A stretch of 21,573 nt of DNA from UBA668 sp031366885 (GTDB lineage Bacteria > Actinomycetota > Acidimicrobiia > Acidimicrobiales > Ilumatobacteraceae): contig JANLPB010000372.1 of the NCBI GenBank assembly GCA_031366885.1, positions 1 to 21,573 of the forward strand, read 5' to 3'. The notes under the pieces were generated by a model. The model searched no databases. It was not told where the DNA came from and saw only the letters and a list, made by a program, of their open reading frames with translations. This document shows positions 1 to 7,215 of this stretch, piece after piece (position 1 is the stretch's first letter; every line of letters starts with the position of its first letter). A program made the translations under genes and the position numbers.

Positions 1-100
1 AGTCGCTGGCCGGCGTCGGGCCGCCATCGAGCAGCCCGTGGTCCACGTGAGCGAAACGCCCTGAACCGGTCGCACGGCAGCGATGGTGGCGACGGCTCGC

Positions 101-106
101 TACCAT
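101..106 (+). promoter_or_regulatory. Putative -10 box (TACCAT) of a leaderless promoter
   Basis: TACCAT fits the actinobacterial TANNNT -10 consensus and lies six bases before the GTG at 113. Transcription would therefore begin at or next to the start codon. No Shine-Dalgarno sequence precedes the GTG, and no clear -35 box is visible. The same arrangement recurs at many gene heads in this window. Confidence 0.55.
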
Positions 107-112
107 CGCAGC

Positions 113-364
113 GTGCTGCTGTTGGAGTTCACGATCGAGCCGTTCCACGAAGGGAACCCTGGGCCGCATGTGACAGCGGCGGTTGGCGCGGTCGAAGCAC
201 TTGGCATCGAGGTCGAGTTCGGCCCCTTCGGCTCGTCATGCACCGTCAGCCAGGCCCAGCTCACTGAGGTTTCCGGCCTGATCGTTGGCCAGGCCTTTGC
301 CAACGGTGCCACGCACGTCAGTCTCCACGCGGAGCGCGTGCCCGAGACGGCTGGTGAGCAGTGA
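113..364 (+). CDS. YkoF/MTH1187-like thiamine-binding domain protein
   Basis: This 83-residue protein matches the small thiamine/hydroxymethylpyrimidine-binding YkoF/MTH1187 (DUF77-type) family. These are ferredoxin-like folds that bind thiamine or its pyrimidine precursor and assemble as oligomers. The recognisable pattern is LEFTIEPFHEGNPGPHV near the N-terminus, then GIEVEFGPFGSS in mid-protein and ANGATHVSLHAE near the end. I chose the GTG at 113 because homologues begin directly with the first beta strand (LLLEFTIEP) and because a TACCAT -10 box sits six bases upstream; an upstream ATG at 83 would add ten non-conserved residues. The gene ends in a GTGA overlap with the HTH gene, so the two are probably translationally coupled. 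The ligand is inferred from the family only. Confidence 0.75.
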   Translation: MLLLEFTIEPFHEGNPGPHVTAAVGAVEALGIEVEFGPFGSSCTVSQAQLTEVSGLIVGQAFANGATHVSLHAERVPETAGEQ

Positions 365-726
365 ACAAGTTGCCCCGCCACCCACTCGTGTTGGCGGTGA
401 AGCCGATCGTCGAGCAGCTGGGCGCGTCGCTGGTCGCCGCCGAGGATCGTGAACCGGGCGACCTACCGCTGAAGTGGGAGGGTGTGGTCATCGCCGCCGT
501 CCGCCCGGCGCCGTTGCACGGCGCGCTCGATCGCCTCATCGAATCAGTCGAGCGAGAGATGGGCGCAGCCTTGCCCAGCCTGTCGCGCGAGGAGAAGCAG
601 AAGGCCATCCGCCTTCTCGACGACCGCGGGGCCTTCATCCTGCGCCGCGCTGTTGAAGACGTTGCTGACGCCATGGGCGTCAGCCGCATCACGGTCTCCA
701 ACTACCTCAACGCGCTGCATCGCTGA
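361..726 (+). CDS. Small DauR-type helix-turn-helix protein
   Basis: This 121-residue protein is a likely DNA-binding transcriptional regulator. Residues 74-119 resemble the C-terminal HTH of DauR/YheO regulators: LSREEKQ, then LLDDRGAF, then a helix-turn-helix around residues 94-117 (EDVADAMGVSRITVSNYL). The usual N-terminal PAS-like YheO domain is missing or replaced by about 70 residues that I do not recognise, including KWEGVVIAAVRPAPLHGALD. The GTG start overlaps the stop of the thiamine-binding gene (GTGA, 361-364), and the HAD gene follows after seven bases, so all three look like one operon. It may autoregulate this unit, but no operator could be identified. Confidence 0.7.
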   Translation: MNKLPRHPLVLAVKPIVEQLGASLVAAEDREPGDLPLKWEGVVIAAVRPAPLHGALDRLIESVEREMGAALPSLSREEKQKAIRLLDDRGAFILRRAVEDVADAMGVSRITVSNYLNALHR

Positions 727-733
727 CCGCCCG

Positions 734-1423
734 ATGAAGTCGTTTGACCTGGTCGCGTTCGACGCGGACGACACGCTGTGGCACAGTGAGGACGGTTTCG
801 ACGCGAGCGAGCGACGGTTCGTCGAGCTGCTCACGCCATTCGCCCCCGAGGGTGTGGACGTGCGCGCGGCACTCACCGCCGTGGAGCGCAAAAACCTTTC
901 GGTGTACGGCTACGGCGTGAAGGCGTTCGGGCTGAGCGCGGTGGAGGCAGCGCTCACCATCAGTGAGGGCACTGTTTCCACCGAGGTGATTGGGCAGTTG
1001 CTACACATGGTGCGCGACACGCTGACCGAGCAGGTGCGCCTGCTGCCGCACGTGTCCGAAGTATTGGCCAAGGTGGGCGCGCATTATCGCCTGGTGCTCA
1101 TCACCAAAGGCGATCTCATCCACCAGACGCACAAGGTCGAGACCAGTGGCCTGGCCCACCACTTCACCGACATCGAGATCGTGCTCGAGAAGGATTCGCC
1201 AACCTATGACCGCCTGTTCCGCAAGTTCGGCGTGACGGCCGATCGAGTGTGCATGGTGGGCAATAGCGTGCGCAGCGACATCCTGCCGGTGATGGCGCTT
1301 GGCGGCACCTCGGTGCACGTGCCGTATCCGCTGCTGTGGGAGCTGGAGCATGTCGAGCACGACGAACACTTCGCCGAACTCGCCAGCATCACCGACCTCC
1401 CCGCCTGGCTCGGCGTCGACTGA
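734..1423 (+). CDS. HAD-superfamily hydrolase (probable phosphatase)
   Basis: This 229-residue cytoplasmic protein carries the full haloacid dehalogenase motif set. DADDTL supplies nucleophile Asp10 and acid/base Asp12, Thr124 lies in LITKGD, Lys153 is in VLEKDS, and the GNSVRSD loop at 176-182 provides the Mg2+ ligand. A helical cap lies between motifs I and II (about residues 16-105), as in C1-type HAD phosphatases. The substrate cannot be read from sequence. It is the third gene of the unit with the thiamine-binding protein and the HTH protein, seven bases after the HTH stop. A role in dephosphorylating a thiamine-related phosphate is possible but only inferred from context. Its stop is three bases from the convergent lipoprotein stop. 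Confidence 0.85.
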   Translation: MKSFDLVAFDADDTLWHSEDGFDASERRFVELLTPFAPEGVDVRAALTAVERKNLSVYGYGVKAFGLSAVEAALTISEGTVSTEVIGQLLHMVRDTLTEQVRLLPHVSEVLAKVGAHYRLVLITKGDLIHQTHKVETSGLAHHFTDIEIVLEKDSPTYDRLFRKFGVTADRVCMVGNSVRSDILPVMALGGTSVHVPYPLLWELEHVEHDEHFAELASITDLPAWLGVD

Positions 1424-1426
1424 CAG

Positions 1427-1960
1427 TTACGGCAGCCAGATCTGGTGGGCTTCGGCGATCTGGCCGTCGCGCACTGTCAATAGGTACGGGAATGGCACGT
1501 ACTTGAAGCCCTCTGGAGCACCTTCGCTGGGCAGCTGACCGCCAGCCAGGATGAACAGCTCCTTCGGAGTGACGGCGAAGTTCTGCCGATTGTCGGCAAC
1601 CACCGTTGCCGAATCGACGTCCGTCATCGGCACGGTGACGAGCGCATTCGGTTCGTCCAGGGTGCCGTAGTCATTCGGGCATTGGTCAGCGCCGAGTTCC
1701 TCCACGCAGGCGTCTGCGAAGAACGCTTGAGTGAGAAGGAATGTCAGAGTTTGATCGGTGCTGCCGCCACTGAGCGTTGCCCAGTACTGGCCGTCGGGTC
1801 CCAAGGCGGACATCGAGGGGTCGATCGCGGCTGTCCTATCGGGAACAGCTGGCACGGGCGCTGGGTCGTAGAGCTTGATGGTGCCCGGGCCCTCGTCGCC
1901 GCCACAGGCCGTCATCACAACGAGTGCCGCAGCCGCAATCGCGATCAGGCGCGACCTCAC
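1427..1960 (-). CDS. Putative lipoprotein of unknown function
   Basis: This 177-residue protein has an N-terminal signal of the lipoprotein type: Arg2 and Arg4, a hydrophobic run of Ile, Ala, Leu and Val (residues 5-15), and a lipobox-like MTAC ending at Cys19, followed by GGDEGPG. Met at the -3 position is slightly unusual. After lipidation it would sit on the outer face of the membrane. The mature part is acidic and mentions no family I recognise; it contains two further Cys residues (ADACVEELGADQCP) that could form a disulfide. The C-terminal stretch (PFPYLLTVRDGQIAEAHQIW) has the look of an SnoaL/NTF2-like closing strand, but this is weak. The GTG start overlaps the coaA stop (GTGA, 1957-1960), so the two genes are co-transcribed. 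Confidence 0.7.
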   Translation of the reverse strand: MRSRLIAIAAAALVVMTACGGDEGPGTIKLYDPAPVPAVPDRTAAIDPSMSALGPDGQYWATLSGGSTDQTLTFLLTQAFFADACVEELGADQCPNDYGTLDEPNALVTVPMTDVDSATVVADNRQNFAVTPKELFILAGGQLPSEGAPEGFKYVPFPYLLTVRDGQIAEAHQIWLP

Positions 1961-2913
1961 AGTCGGCGAAGCTTCACGTTGGTCACGCGATGGTCGCTGC
2001 CTTTGGTCAACAGCAGGCTGGCGCGCGTCTTGGTGGGGGCGATGTTCTCGCGCAGGTTCTTGCCGTTGATCTCGCGCCAGATGAACTGTGCGGTTTCCAC
2101 TGCCTCCTCGTGAGTGAGGTGGGCGTAGTGCTGGAAGAAGCTGTCCGGGTTTTGGAACACCGTTTCGCAGAGCGTGAGGAAGCGCTGCACATAGAACTGC
2201 TCGATGTCGCTCTCGTTGGCATCGATGTAGATCGAGAAGTCGAAGTAGTCGCTGACAAACTCGGTGACGCCGGAGCTGTCGATTGGCGTTCCAACCTGTA
2301 GCACGTTGAGGCCTTCGATGATCACGATGTCGGGTTGACGTACGACGACCGTTTCGCCATCGACGATGTCGTAGACGACGTGGTTGTACACCGGCGCACT
2401 GGTCTCGGCCGCTCCGCTCTTCAAGTCGCGTAGGAACTGCAGGAGGCGGCGTGTGTCGTAGCTCTCGGGGAAGCCCTTGCGGTTCATGATGCCGCGCTCT
2501 TCCAGCACTCGGTTCGGGTGCAGAAAGCCGTCGGTGGTCACCAGATCTACCTGAGGGTGATCCGGCCAGCGGCAAAGCAGCGCCTGCAGAATGCGGGCGA
2601 ACGTGCTCTTTCCAACAGCGACGCTGCCAGCCACCCCGATCACATACGGAACCTTCGGCGCCAGGGTGCCCAGGAACGCAGCGGACGCCTTGTGCAGGTT
2701 CTGTGTGGCAGCCACATACAGGTTCAGCAGGCGGGTCAGTGGCAGGTAGATCGCCGCAACCTCGTCGAGGTCGATGCGTTCATTGATACCGCGCAGTGAT
2801 TCCAGGTCGTCCTGGCCCAGCGTCAGCGGCGTGGCCGCACGCAGCGCCGCCCATTGATCGCGGTCGAAGGACAGATAGCGGTCCGCCGTGTCGGTGAGGT
2901 TCGATGCCGTCAC
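1957..2913 (-). CDS. coaA: Type I pantothenate kinase
   Basis: CoaA phosphorylates pantothenate with ATP, the first and usually rate-limiting step of coenzyme A synthesis. The 318-residue length is typical of bacterial type I enzymes. The P-loop GSVAVGKST lies at residues 96-104. It is followed by the family signatures VDLVTTDGFLHPN, RKGFPESYD, PVYNHVVYDIV and VIIEGLNVLQ, and by the C-terminal INGKNLRENI and TKGSDH. The GTG at 2913 is chosen because it gives the expected N-terminus (NLTDTADRYLSFDRDQW) and has a TAGGGT -10 box eight bases upstream with no Shine-Dalgarno. It is divergent from the methyltransferase across a shared bidirectional promoter, and the lipoprotein gene follows with a GTGA overlap. 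Confidence 0.96.
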   Translation of the reverse strand: MTASNLTDTADRYLSFDRDQWAALRAATPLTLGQDDLESLRGINERIDLDEVAAIYLPLTRLLNLYVAATQNLHKASAAFLGTLAPKVPYVIGVAGSVAVGKSTFARILQALLCRWPDHPQVDLVTTDGFLHPNRVLEERGIMNRKGFPESYDTRRLLQFLRDLKSGAAETSAPVYNHVVYDIVDGETVVVRQPDIVIIEGLNVLQVGTPIDSSGVTEFVSDYFDFSIYIDANESDIEQFYVQRFLTLCETVFQNPDSFFQHYAHLTHEEAVETAQFIWREINGKNLRENIAPTKTRASLLLTKGSDHRVTNVKLRRL

Positions 2914-2921
2914 GGGGCCAG

Positions 2922-2931
2922 ACCCTACGCT
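2922..2931. promoter_or_regulatory. Bidirectional promoter core for coaA (-) and DNA methyltransferase (+)
   Basis: The ten bases ACCCTACGCT have the form ANNNTANNNT. The plus strand reads TACGCT (2926-2931) six bases before the methyltransferase GTG at 2938. The minus strand reads TAGGGT (2927 down to 2922) eight bases before the coaA GTG at 2913. The two -10 hexamers share the central TA, so one opened region could serve both directions. Both transcripts would be leaderless or nearly so. Confidence 0.6.
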
Positions 2932-2937
2932 CACGGG

Positions 2938-4110
2938 GTGACCGAAGCCCAACGCCAACGCGCCGTCCGCCCGACGCGCAAGGAACTGGGGGCGTGGTAC
3001 ACCCCGCCGTCGCTCGTGGATGCCGTCGTCCGTGAGGCCGTCTACGAGGGCGCGCGGACCGTGCTCGATCCCGCGTGCGGAGACGGCAGGTTCCTGCGCG
3101 CCACCGGCCTGCCGCAGCAGACAGGCGTCGACATCGACCCATCGACGAGTTACATCCGTGACGACGCGTTGGGGCGCGATTGGGGCGACGAGCGCTTCGA
3201 CGTGGTCGTTGGCAACCCTCCGTTTCTCAATCAACTCTCGCGACTGACGTCGCGTGGTGGGAGTAGCAAGTTCGGGGGCGGTCCGTATGCGGATGCGGCA
3301 GCGGAGTTCCTCGCTTTGGCGATTCGCCTTGCACGACCAGGCGGCCGAGTTGGCTTGGTGCTGCCGCAGTCACTGCTCGCCGCGCGAGACGCAGCCGCGA
3401 TCCGAGGCGCCGTCGATGGTGCCGCTGCCCTGCGCTGGATGTGGTGGTCGAACACGCAGATGTTCGACGCGAACGTGCGCGTGTGGGCGGGCGTCTGGGA
3501 AGTTGGTGCCGAAATGGGCGAAGTGCGCCGCGCCTTCGGCCCCGACTTCGCGGTGTTGCCGACGATGGCGATGCCGCGCCACTGGTCGGGCTTGCTCACG
3601 GGATCATCTGCCGCTGCCCACGATGGGCCGACGCTTGGCACGATCGCAACGTTCACCGTGGACTTCCGCGACCAGTACTACGGGCTGATCGGCGCGGTCG
3701 GTGACGACGAAAGTGGTCCGCCGTTGATCACCAGCGGCCTCATCGAACCCGGAGTGTGCCGGTGGGGCGAACGGCCTGTGCGCTTCGCGAAACAGCAGTA
3801 CGAGGCACCACGGGTGGCGGTCGAGCGGCTCTCACCGGCGCTGCAAAAGTGGGCGACGGCGCGGCTGGTGCCCAAGATCCTGATCGCCAATCAGACCAAG
3901 GTGATCGAGGCTGTGCACGATGTGCGCGGCGAGTGGCTGCCCAGCGTGCCGGTGATCACCTGCCTGACGGACCACCCCGCGCGGGTGTTGGCTGTGCTGG
4001 CGTCCGCTGCCGCCAACGACTGGGTGTATCAGCATGCGGCCGGCAGCGGCCTCTCGGCCAACAGTGTCCGCCTCAACCCCCGCCTGCTCGCCAGCATCCC
4101 ACTGCCGTGA
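2938..4110 (+). CDS. Solitary TaqI-like N6-adenine DNA methyltransferase
   Basis: This 390-residue protein resembles gamma-class adenine-N6 DNA methyltransferases, which move a methyl group from S-adenosylmethionine to adenine in a specific DNA sequence. The motifs run in gamma order: GAWYTPP at 18-24 (motif X), DPACGDG at 44-50 (motif I, AdoMet binding), the acidic VDID at 64-67, then catalytic NPPF at 93-96 (motif IV). The C-terminal half, with PKILIANQTKVIEAV and a PSVPVITCLT stretch, matches the target-recognition part of TaqI-like enzymes. The GTG at 2938 has a TACGCT -10 box six bases upstream. No restriction endonuclease, specificity subunit or other defence gene lies in the window, so it appears to be an orphan methylase. 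It could instead be an eroded type IIG remnant, although the reading frame is intact. Confidence 0.82.
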   Translation: MTEAQRQRAVRPTRKELGAWYTPPSLVDAVVREAVYEGARTVLDPACGDGRFLRATGLPQQTGVDIDPSTSYIRDDALGRDWGDERFDVVVGNPPFLNQLSRLTSRGGSSKFGGGPYADAAAEFLALAIRLARPGGRVGLVLPQSLLAARDAAAIRGAVDGAAALRWMWWSNTQMFDANVRVWAGVWEVGAEMGEVRRAFGPDFAVLPTMAMPRHWSGLLTGSSAAAHDGPTLGTIATFTVDFRDQYYGLIGAVGDDESGPPLITSGLIEPGVCRWGERPVRFAKQQYEAPRVAVERLSPALQKWATARLVPKILIANQTKVIEAVHDVRGEWLPSVPVITCLTDHPARVLAVLASAAANDWVYQHAAGSGLSANSVRLNPRLLASIPLP

Positions 4111-4125
4111 TTTGTTACGTGAGCG

Positions 4126-5424
4126 TCAGGTGAAATTTCGGGCGGCGAGGGCGCGCCAACGGCGGGCGTTGACCCATGCCCGCAGTGTCATCCACATCAA
4201 CTGAGCTCCCCACAGGCCGGCGAGGCCGATCGATGGAACCAGCAGTGTCGCCAGGGCAAGTGGCAGGTAGCCGAGCAGGTTGTAGACGGCCTGGCGACCG
4301 AGCCAGCGCTCGTCCTTGGCGCCGATCAGCGCGCCGTCGAACGCGAAGGCAACAGCACCGGGGAACTGCATCACGGCAAGGATGATCAGGCCGGCCGTCA
4401 GCCGGGCACGAACAGCACTGTCGTCGCTGAAGATCGCCGGGGCGAAAGGACTGATTGCGACCAGTGTCGCCGCCAGAACGACGGCCACCCACAGGGACAG
4501 GCGAGTACTGATCCGGCCCACTCTCGCGGCTTCGACGGGATGATTGCCGCCGAGTTCACCGGCCACCAGCGACTGCGCCGGAATGGCCAGCGCGTCGAGG
4601 ATGAGTGCGAGAAACATGAACAGCTGCGTGAGGACCTGGTTGGCCGCCAAGGTCGGGGTGTCGATGCGGGCGGCGACGAAGGTGGCCGAGTTCCACACGG
4701 CGAACATCGCCAGCGAACGCACGGCGAAGTGCACGCCGCTGGTGAGCACGGGCTTCATGCGCGCCCAGGTGGCACGTAGGCGGGTGAGGTGCGGGCGCAT
4801 GACTCCGAGGAATGCCCCAGCCGCCAGGATTTGCACGATTACTGTGCTCCACGCCGACCCGGCGACGCCGAGGTCCAGCACGTAGACAGCGACGATCTCC
4901 AACACCAGGTTGACGACGTTGGCGACAACCACCACGATCAGCGGCTGACGGAGCTGGTTGACCCCGCGCATGACTCCGTGACCAACGTAGGCGACAAGGA
5001 CGAACGGCACACCGACAGCGCTGATGCGCAAGTAGGTCGACGCGTGCTCCAGCACCTCCCCGCGGCCACCGAGCACCCAGCACAGCGGACGCGCCGCCGC
5101 GCCCAGGAGGAGGCCCATCGGTATGCCCAGCAGTGCAGCCAGTTGCAGACCGTTGGTAGCGACACGACGAGCCTCTGGAGCGTCGCCGCGTCCGTGTGCG
5201 AACGCGACGTCGGGGGTGAGCCCGTATTCCAGCGCAGCGGTCAGCGAGATGACGGTGAGCAACACCGTCGAGGCGATGGCAAGACCCGCCAGCTGTGGGG
5301 TGCCGAGCCGGCCGACGATGGCCGTGTCGACCAGCACGTACAGCGGCTCGACCGCCAGCGTGCCGAGTGCTGGAATCGCAAGGCGCACGATTCGACGCTC
5401 GAGATCGTCACGCAGGAACGGCAC
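4126..5424 (-). CDS. MATE-family exporter, DinF-like
   Basis: This 432-residue integral membrane protein is a multidrug and toxic compound extrusion (MATE) antiporter of the DinF branch, expected to export cationic or organic compounds using a Na+ or H+ gradient. Its N-terminus (RDDLERRIVRLAIPALG, then AEP/VEPLYVLVDTAIVG, then LGTPQLAGLAIAS) is the family signature. About twelve hydrophobic segments in two repeated bundles follow, and the second half opens with TSGVHFAVRSLAMFA. I placed the start at GTG 5424; an in-frame TTG at 5457 would add eleven unsupported residues. A CAACAT hexamer six bases upstream is a weak -10. The gene ends 15 bases from the convergent methyltransferase. Confidence 0.88.
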   Translation of the reverse strand: MPFLRDDLERRIVRLAIPALGTLAVEPLYVLVDTAIVGRLGTPQLAGLAIASTVLLTVISLTAALEYGLTPDVAFAHGRGDAPEARRVATNGLQLAALLGIPMGLLLGAAARPLCWVLGGRGEVLEHASTYLRISAVGVPFVLVAYVGHGVMRGVNQLRQPLIVVVVANVVNLVLEIVAVYVLDLGVAGSAWSTVIVQILAAGAFLGVMRPHLTRLRATWARMKPVLTSGVHFAVRSLAMFAVWNSATFVAARIDTPTLAANQVLTQLFMFLALILDALAIPAQSLVAGELGGNHPVEAARVGRISTRLSLWVAVVLAATLVAISPFAPAIFSDDSAVRARLTAGLIILAVMQFPGAVAFAFDGALIGAKDERWLGRQAVYNLLGYLPLALATLLVPSIGLAGLWGAQLMWMTLRAWVNARRWRALAARNFT

Positions 5425-5496
5425 GCCCGCATGTTGCCACGCCCTCGTTGTCGGCAAGCGAAGCTCTCGGCGCGTCCACGGGTTTTCGTCATCTCC

Positions 5497-5513
5497 CGTT
5501 CATGTACCGTTCA
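5497..5513 (+). repeat. Direct repeat CGTTCA x2 in the MATE/PEP-utiliser intergenic region
   Basis: CGTTCA occurs at 5497-5502 and again at 5508-5513, an 11-base period that places both copies on the same face of the helix. TTGACG (5516-5521), which resembles a -35 box, follows directly. The repeat sits about 45 bases before the ATG of the swivel-domain gene and could be an activator site. Short repeats also arise by chance, so the evidence is modest. Confidence 0.3.
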
Positions 5514-5545
5514 CCTTGACGTGCCCTACGAAATCGCGCGTCGAC

Positions 5546-5550
5546 GGGAG
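5546..5550 (+). promoter_or_regulatory. Shine-Dalgarno GGGAG fixing the ATG at 5557
   Basis: GGGAG lies six bases before the ATG at 5557. The reading frame stays open far upstream, where it runs antisense to the MATE gene, so this site is what identifies the true start. It contrasts with the leaderless heads of most neighbouring units. Confidence 0.65.
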
Positions 5551-5556
5551 AACTTC

Positions 5557-7215
5557 ATGTCTATTGACCACACGTGGGACGCGCCTGGGCCTGGGCCCTG
5601 GCAGCAGGACAGTGCCCACAATCCGGTGTCGCAATCGCGGCTGATGCAACAGATCTATCCAGCGGGATTCAACCGCGGCTTCGAGGAGACATTCGCCGAC
5701 TACGGCCTGCTGCTCGACCGCCTCGCGATGGGCGTTGTCAACGGCTTCACCTATCACCAGCCGCAACCATTCGACATGCCCGGGCCCGACGGCCCCAAGG
5801 ACCCGCAGTGGCTTGGGTCCGAGGTTGGCCGCCGAGCTGGTGTGGCCGCGGCGGCCCTCGACGGCCGAATCTGGCGCGACGCGCTGCAACGGTGGGATGC
5901 AGAGTTGAAGCCCGCGTCGGAGCGACGCCACCGTGAGCTGGGGTCCGTCGACCTCAACGCGCTCGACATCGCTGGACTGCACGACCATGTGCGCGCCTGC
6001 GCCGCGCAGGTGGAGGCGATGGTCTACCAACATCACGTGCACAACTGCCACGCACTCGTGCCGGTGGGCGACTTCATGTTGCACACCGCTGGCTGGACAC
6101 ATCGCAATCCGGCAACGCTGTTCGCAGTGCTCGATGGCTACTCGCCAGTGTCGAACGTCTCACCACCCGAAATGGGAGAAGCACTCGCGGCCATCCGTGC
6201 CGATTCGGGAGCGCTTGCGCTGCTGGAAAGCGGTCGACCCGCAGCCGAAGTGGTAGCCGAGCTGCGGGCGCTGTTGCCCGCGGTCGACGACTATGTAGCT
6301 GGCGTGCACTTCCGCGTGCTCGACGGTTTCGATGTCACGAATCCAACAGTCGGCGAACGGCCCGAAAGCATCGTTGGCCGCATCCGCGCGGCGTTGAGTG
6401 TCAACCACGACCTGTCTCCTCGTCGTGCCGACGAGTTCGCGGCAGAGCTGCGCGCGGCGACCCCAGAGGAGAGTCGGGAAGAGTTCGATGACCTGCTCAC
6501 CGAGGCGCGTCTCATGTACCGGCTGCGCGACGAGCGGGGCATCTACAGCGACATCCCGTCCATCGGTCTTCTTCGCCTCGGCGTGCTCGCGCTCGGTCGC
6601 CGGTTGGCCGACGATGGTCGCATCACCAGCGCGGATGATCTGCTCGAAGCCGACCTCGACGAGATCAGCGCCATCGTTGGTGGCGAGCTCACACCAACCG
6701 CCGACGACCTGCGGCTGCGGGGGATCGAGCGCCTCGAACTGACGCTCGCCGGCCCGCCGCGGCACCTGGGACCGCCGCCTCCGCCGCATCCGCCTCTGGA
6801 TGCTCTTCCGCCGCAATTGGGCCGAGTGATGGGTGCGGTTGGGTTCGCCATCGAGGGCATTCTCGGGCAGCTCGACGGCGCCCAGGGCGACACCTCGACC
6901 ATCATCGGTATCCCTGGAGCGGCAGGCGTGTACGAAGGCACGGCGAGGCTGGTCCGTTCGGTCGACGACCTGTTCCAGTTGGAGCTGGGCGACGTGCTCG
7001 TTGCGCCGACGACGGGTGAGGCGTTCAACTCGATGCTCCACCTTGTCGGGGCGATCGTGACCGACCACGGCAGCTTCGCCTCGCACGCCGCGATCGTGTC
7101 GCGCGAGATGGGCATCCCGGCGGTCGTCGGCACTGTCGACGGCACACGCCGCATCACGACTGGCACGCGTCTCCGCGTCGACGGCACGACGGGGCAGGTG
7201 ACCATCCTCGAATGA
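5557..7215 (+). CDS. PEP-utiliser swivelling-domain protein lacking the ATP-grasp domain
   Basis: This 552-residue protein ends in a PEP-utilising-enzyme mobile (phosphohistidine) domain, residues 449-552. It opens with IIGIPGAAGVYEG and carries TDHGSFASHAAIVSREMG, with His510 as the predicted phosphorylated residue. A proline-rich linker (about 399-420) precedes it. Residues 1-398 are mostly helical in appearance and start with a pattern (PWQQDSAHNP, then YPAGF, FADYGL and VNGFTYHQ) that I associate with the central substrate domain of rifampicin phosphotransferase-like and PEP-synthase-like proteins. There is neither an ATP-grasp (PPDK N-terminal) domain nor a PEP-binding barrel, so it cannot charge its own histidine from ATP in the usual way. 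Phenylphosphate synthase is a known case where these parts are split over separate subunits. The gene overlaps the MFS exporter by ATGA. Substrate unknown. Confidence 0.8.
   Translation: MSIDHTWDAPGPGPWQQDSAHNPVSQSRLMQQIYPAGFNRGFEETFADYGLLLDRLAMGVVNGFTYHQPQPFDMPGPDGPKDPQWLGSEVGRRAGVAAAALDGRIWRDALQRWDAELKPASERRHRELGSVDLNALDIAGLHDHVRACAAQVEAMVYQHHVHNCHALVPVGDFMLHTAGWTHRNPATLFAVLDGYSPVSNVSPPEMGEALAAIRADSGALALLESGRPAAEVVAELRALLPAVDDYVAGVHFRVLDGFDVTNPTVGERPESIVGRIRAALSVNHDLSPRRADEFAAELRAATPEESREEFDDLLTEARLMYRLRDERGIYSDIPSIGLLRLGVLALGRRLADDGRITSADDLLEADLDEISAIVGGELTPTADDLRLRGIERLELTLAGPPRHLGPPPPPHPPLDALPPQLGRVMGAVGFAIEGILGQLDGAQGDTSTIIGIPGAAGVYEGTARLVRSVDDLFQLELGDVLVAPTTGEAFNSMLHLVGAIVTDHGSFASHAAIVSREMGIPAVVGTVDGTRRITTGTRLRVDGTTGQVTILE

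Noticed and set aside
1..82. Coding at the left edge: a plus-strand end (reading VVHVSETP, stop at 62-64) or a minus-strand start at GTG 46 (VDHGLLDGGP)
   Set aside because: Both short frames look GC3-rich and plausible, but neither is long enough to choose between, and no -10 box supports the minus start.
482..733. Upstream extension of the HAD protein by 84 codons
   Set aside because: It reads the HTH gene in another frame with a Ser/Arg-rich sequence; HAD homologues begin at the first strand, as does ATG 734.
1961..2575. N-terminal extension of the lipoprotein to 2575
   Set aside because: It lies in another frame of coaA and would bury the signal peptide in mid-protein; the GTG at 1960 starts right at the signal sequence.
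2938..4110. A restriction-modification or phage-defence island around the methyltransferase
   Set aside because: The flanking genes are coaA and a MATE exporter; no nuclease, helicase or defence gene is present in the window.
4789..5556. Upstream extension of the swivel-domain protein by 256 codons
   Set aside because: It overlaps the MATE gene on the other strand with antisense-type composition; GGGAG before 5557 gives the real start.
6751..6816. CCG-rich stretch as a DNA repeat
   Set aside because: It is simply the proline linker of the swivel-domain protein, with normal codon structure.
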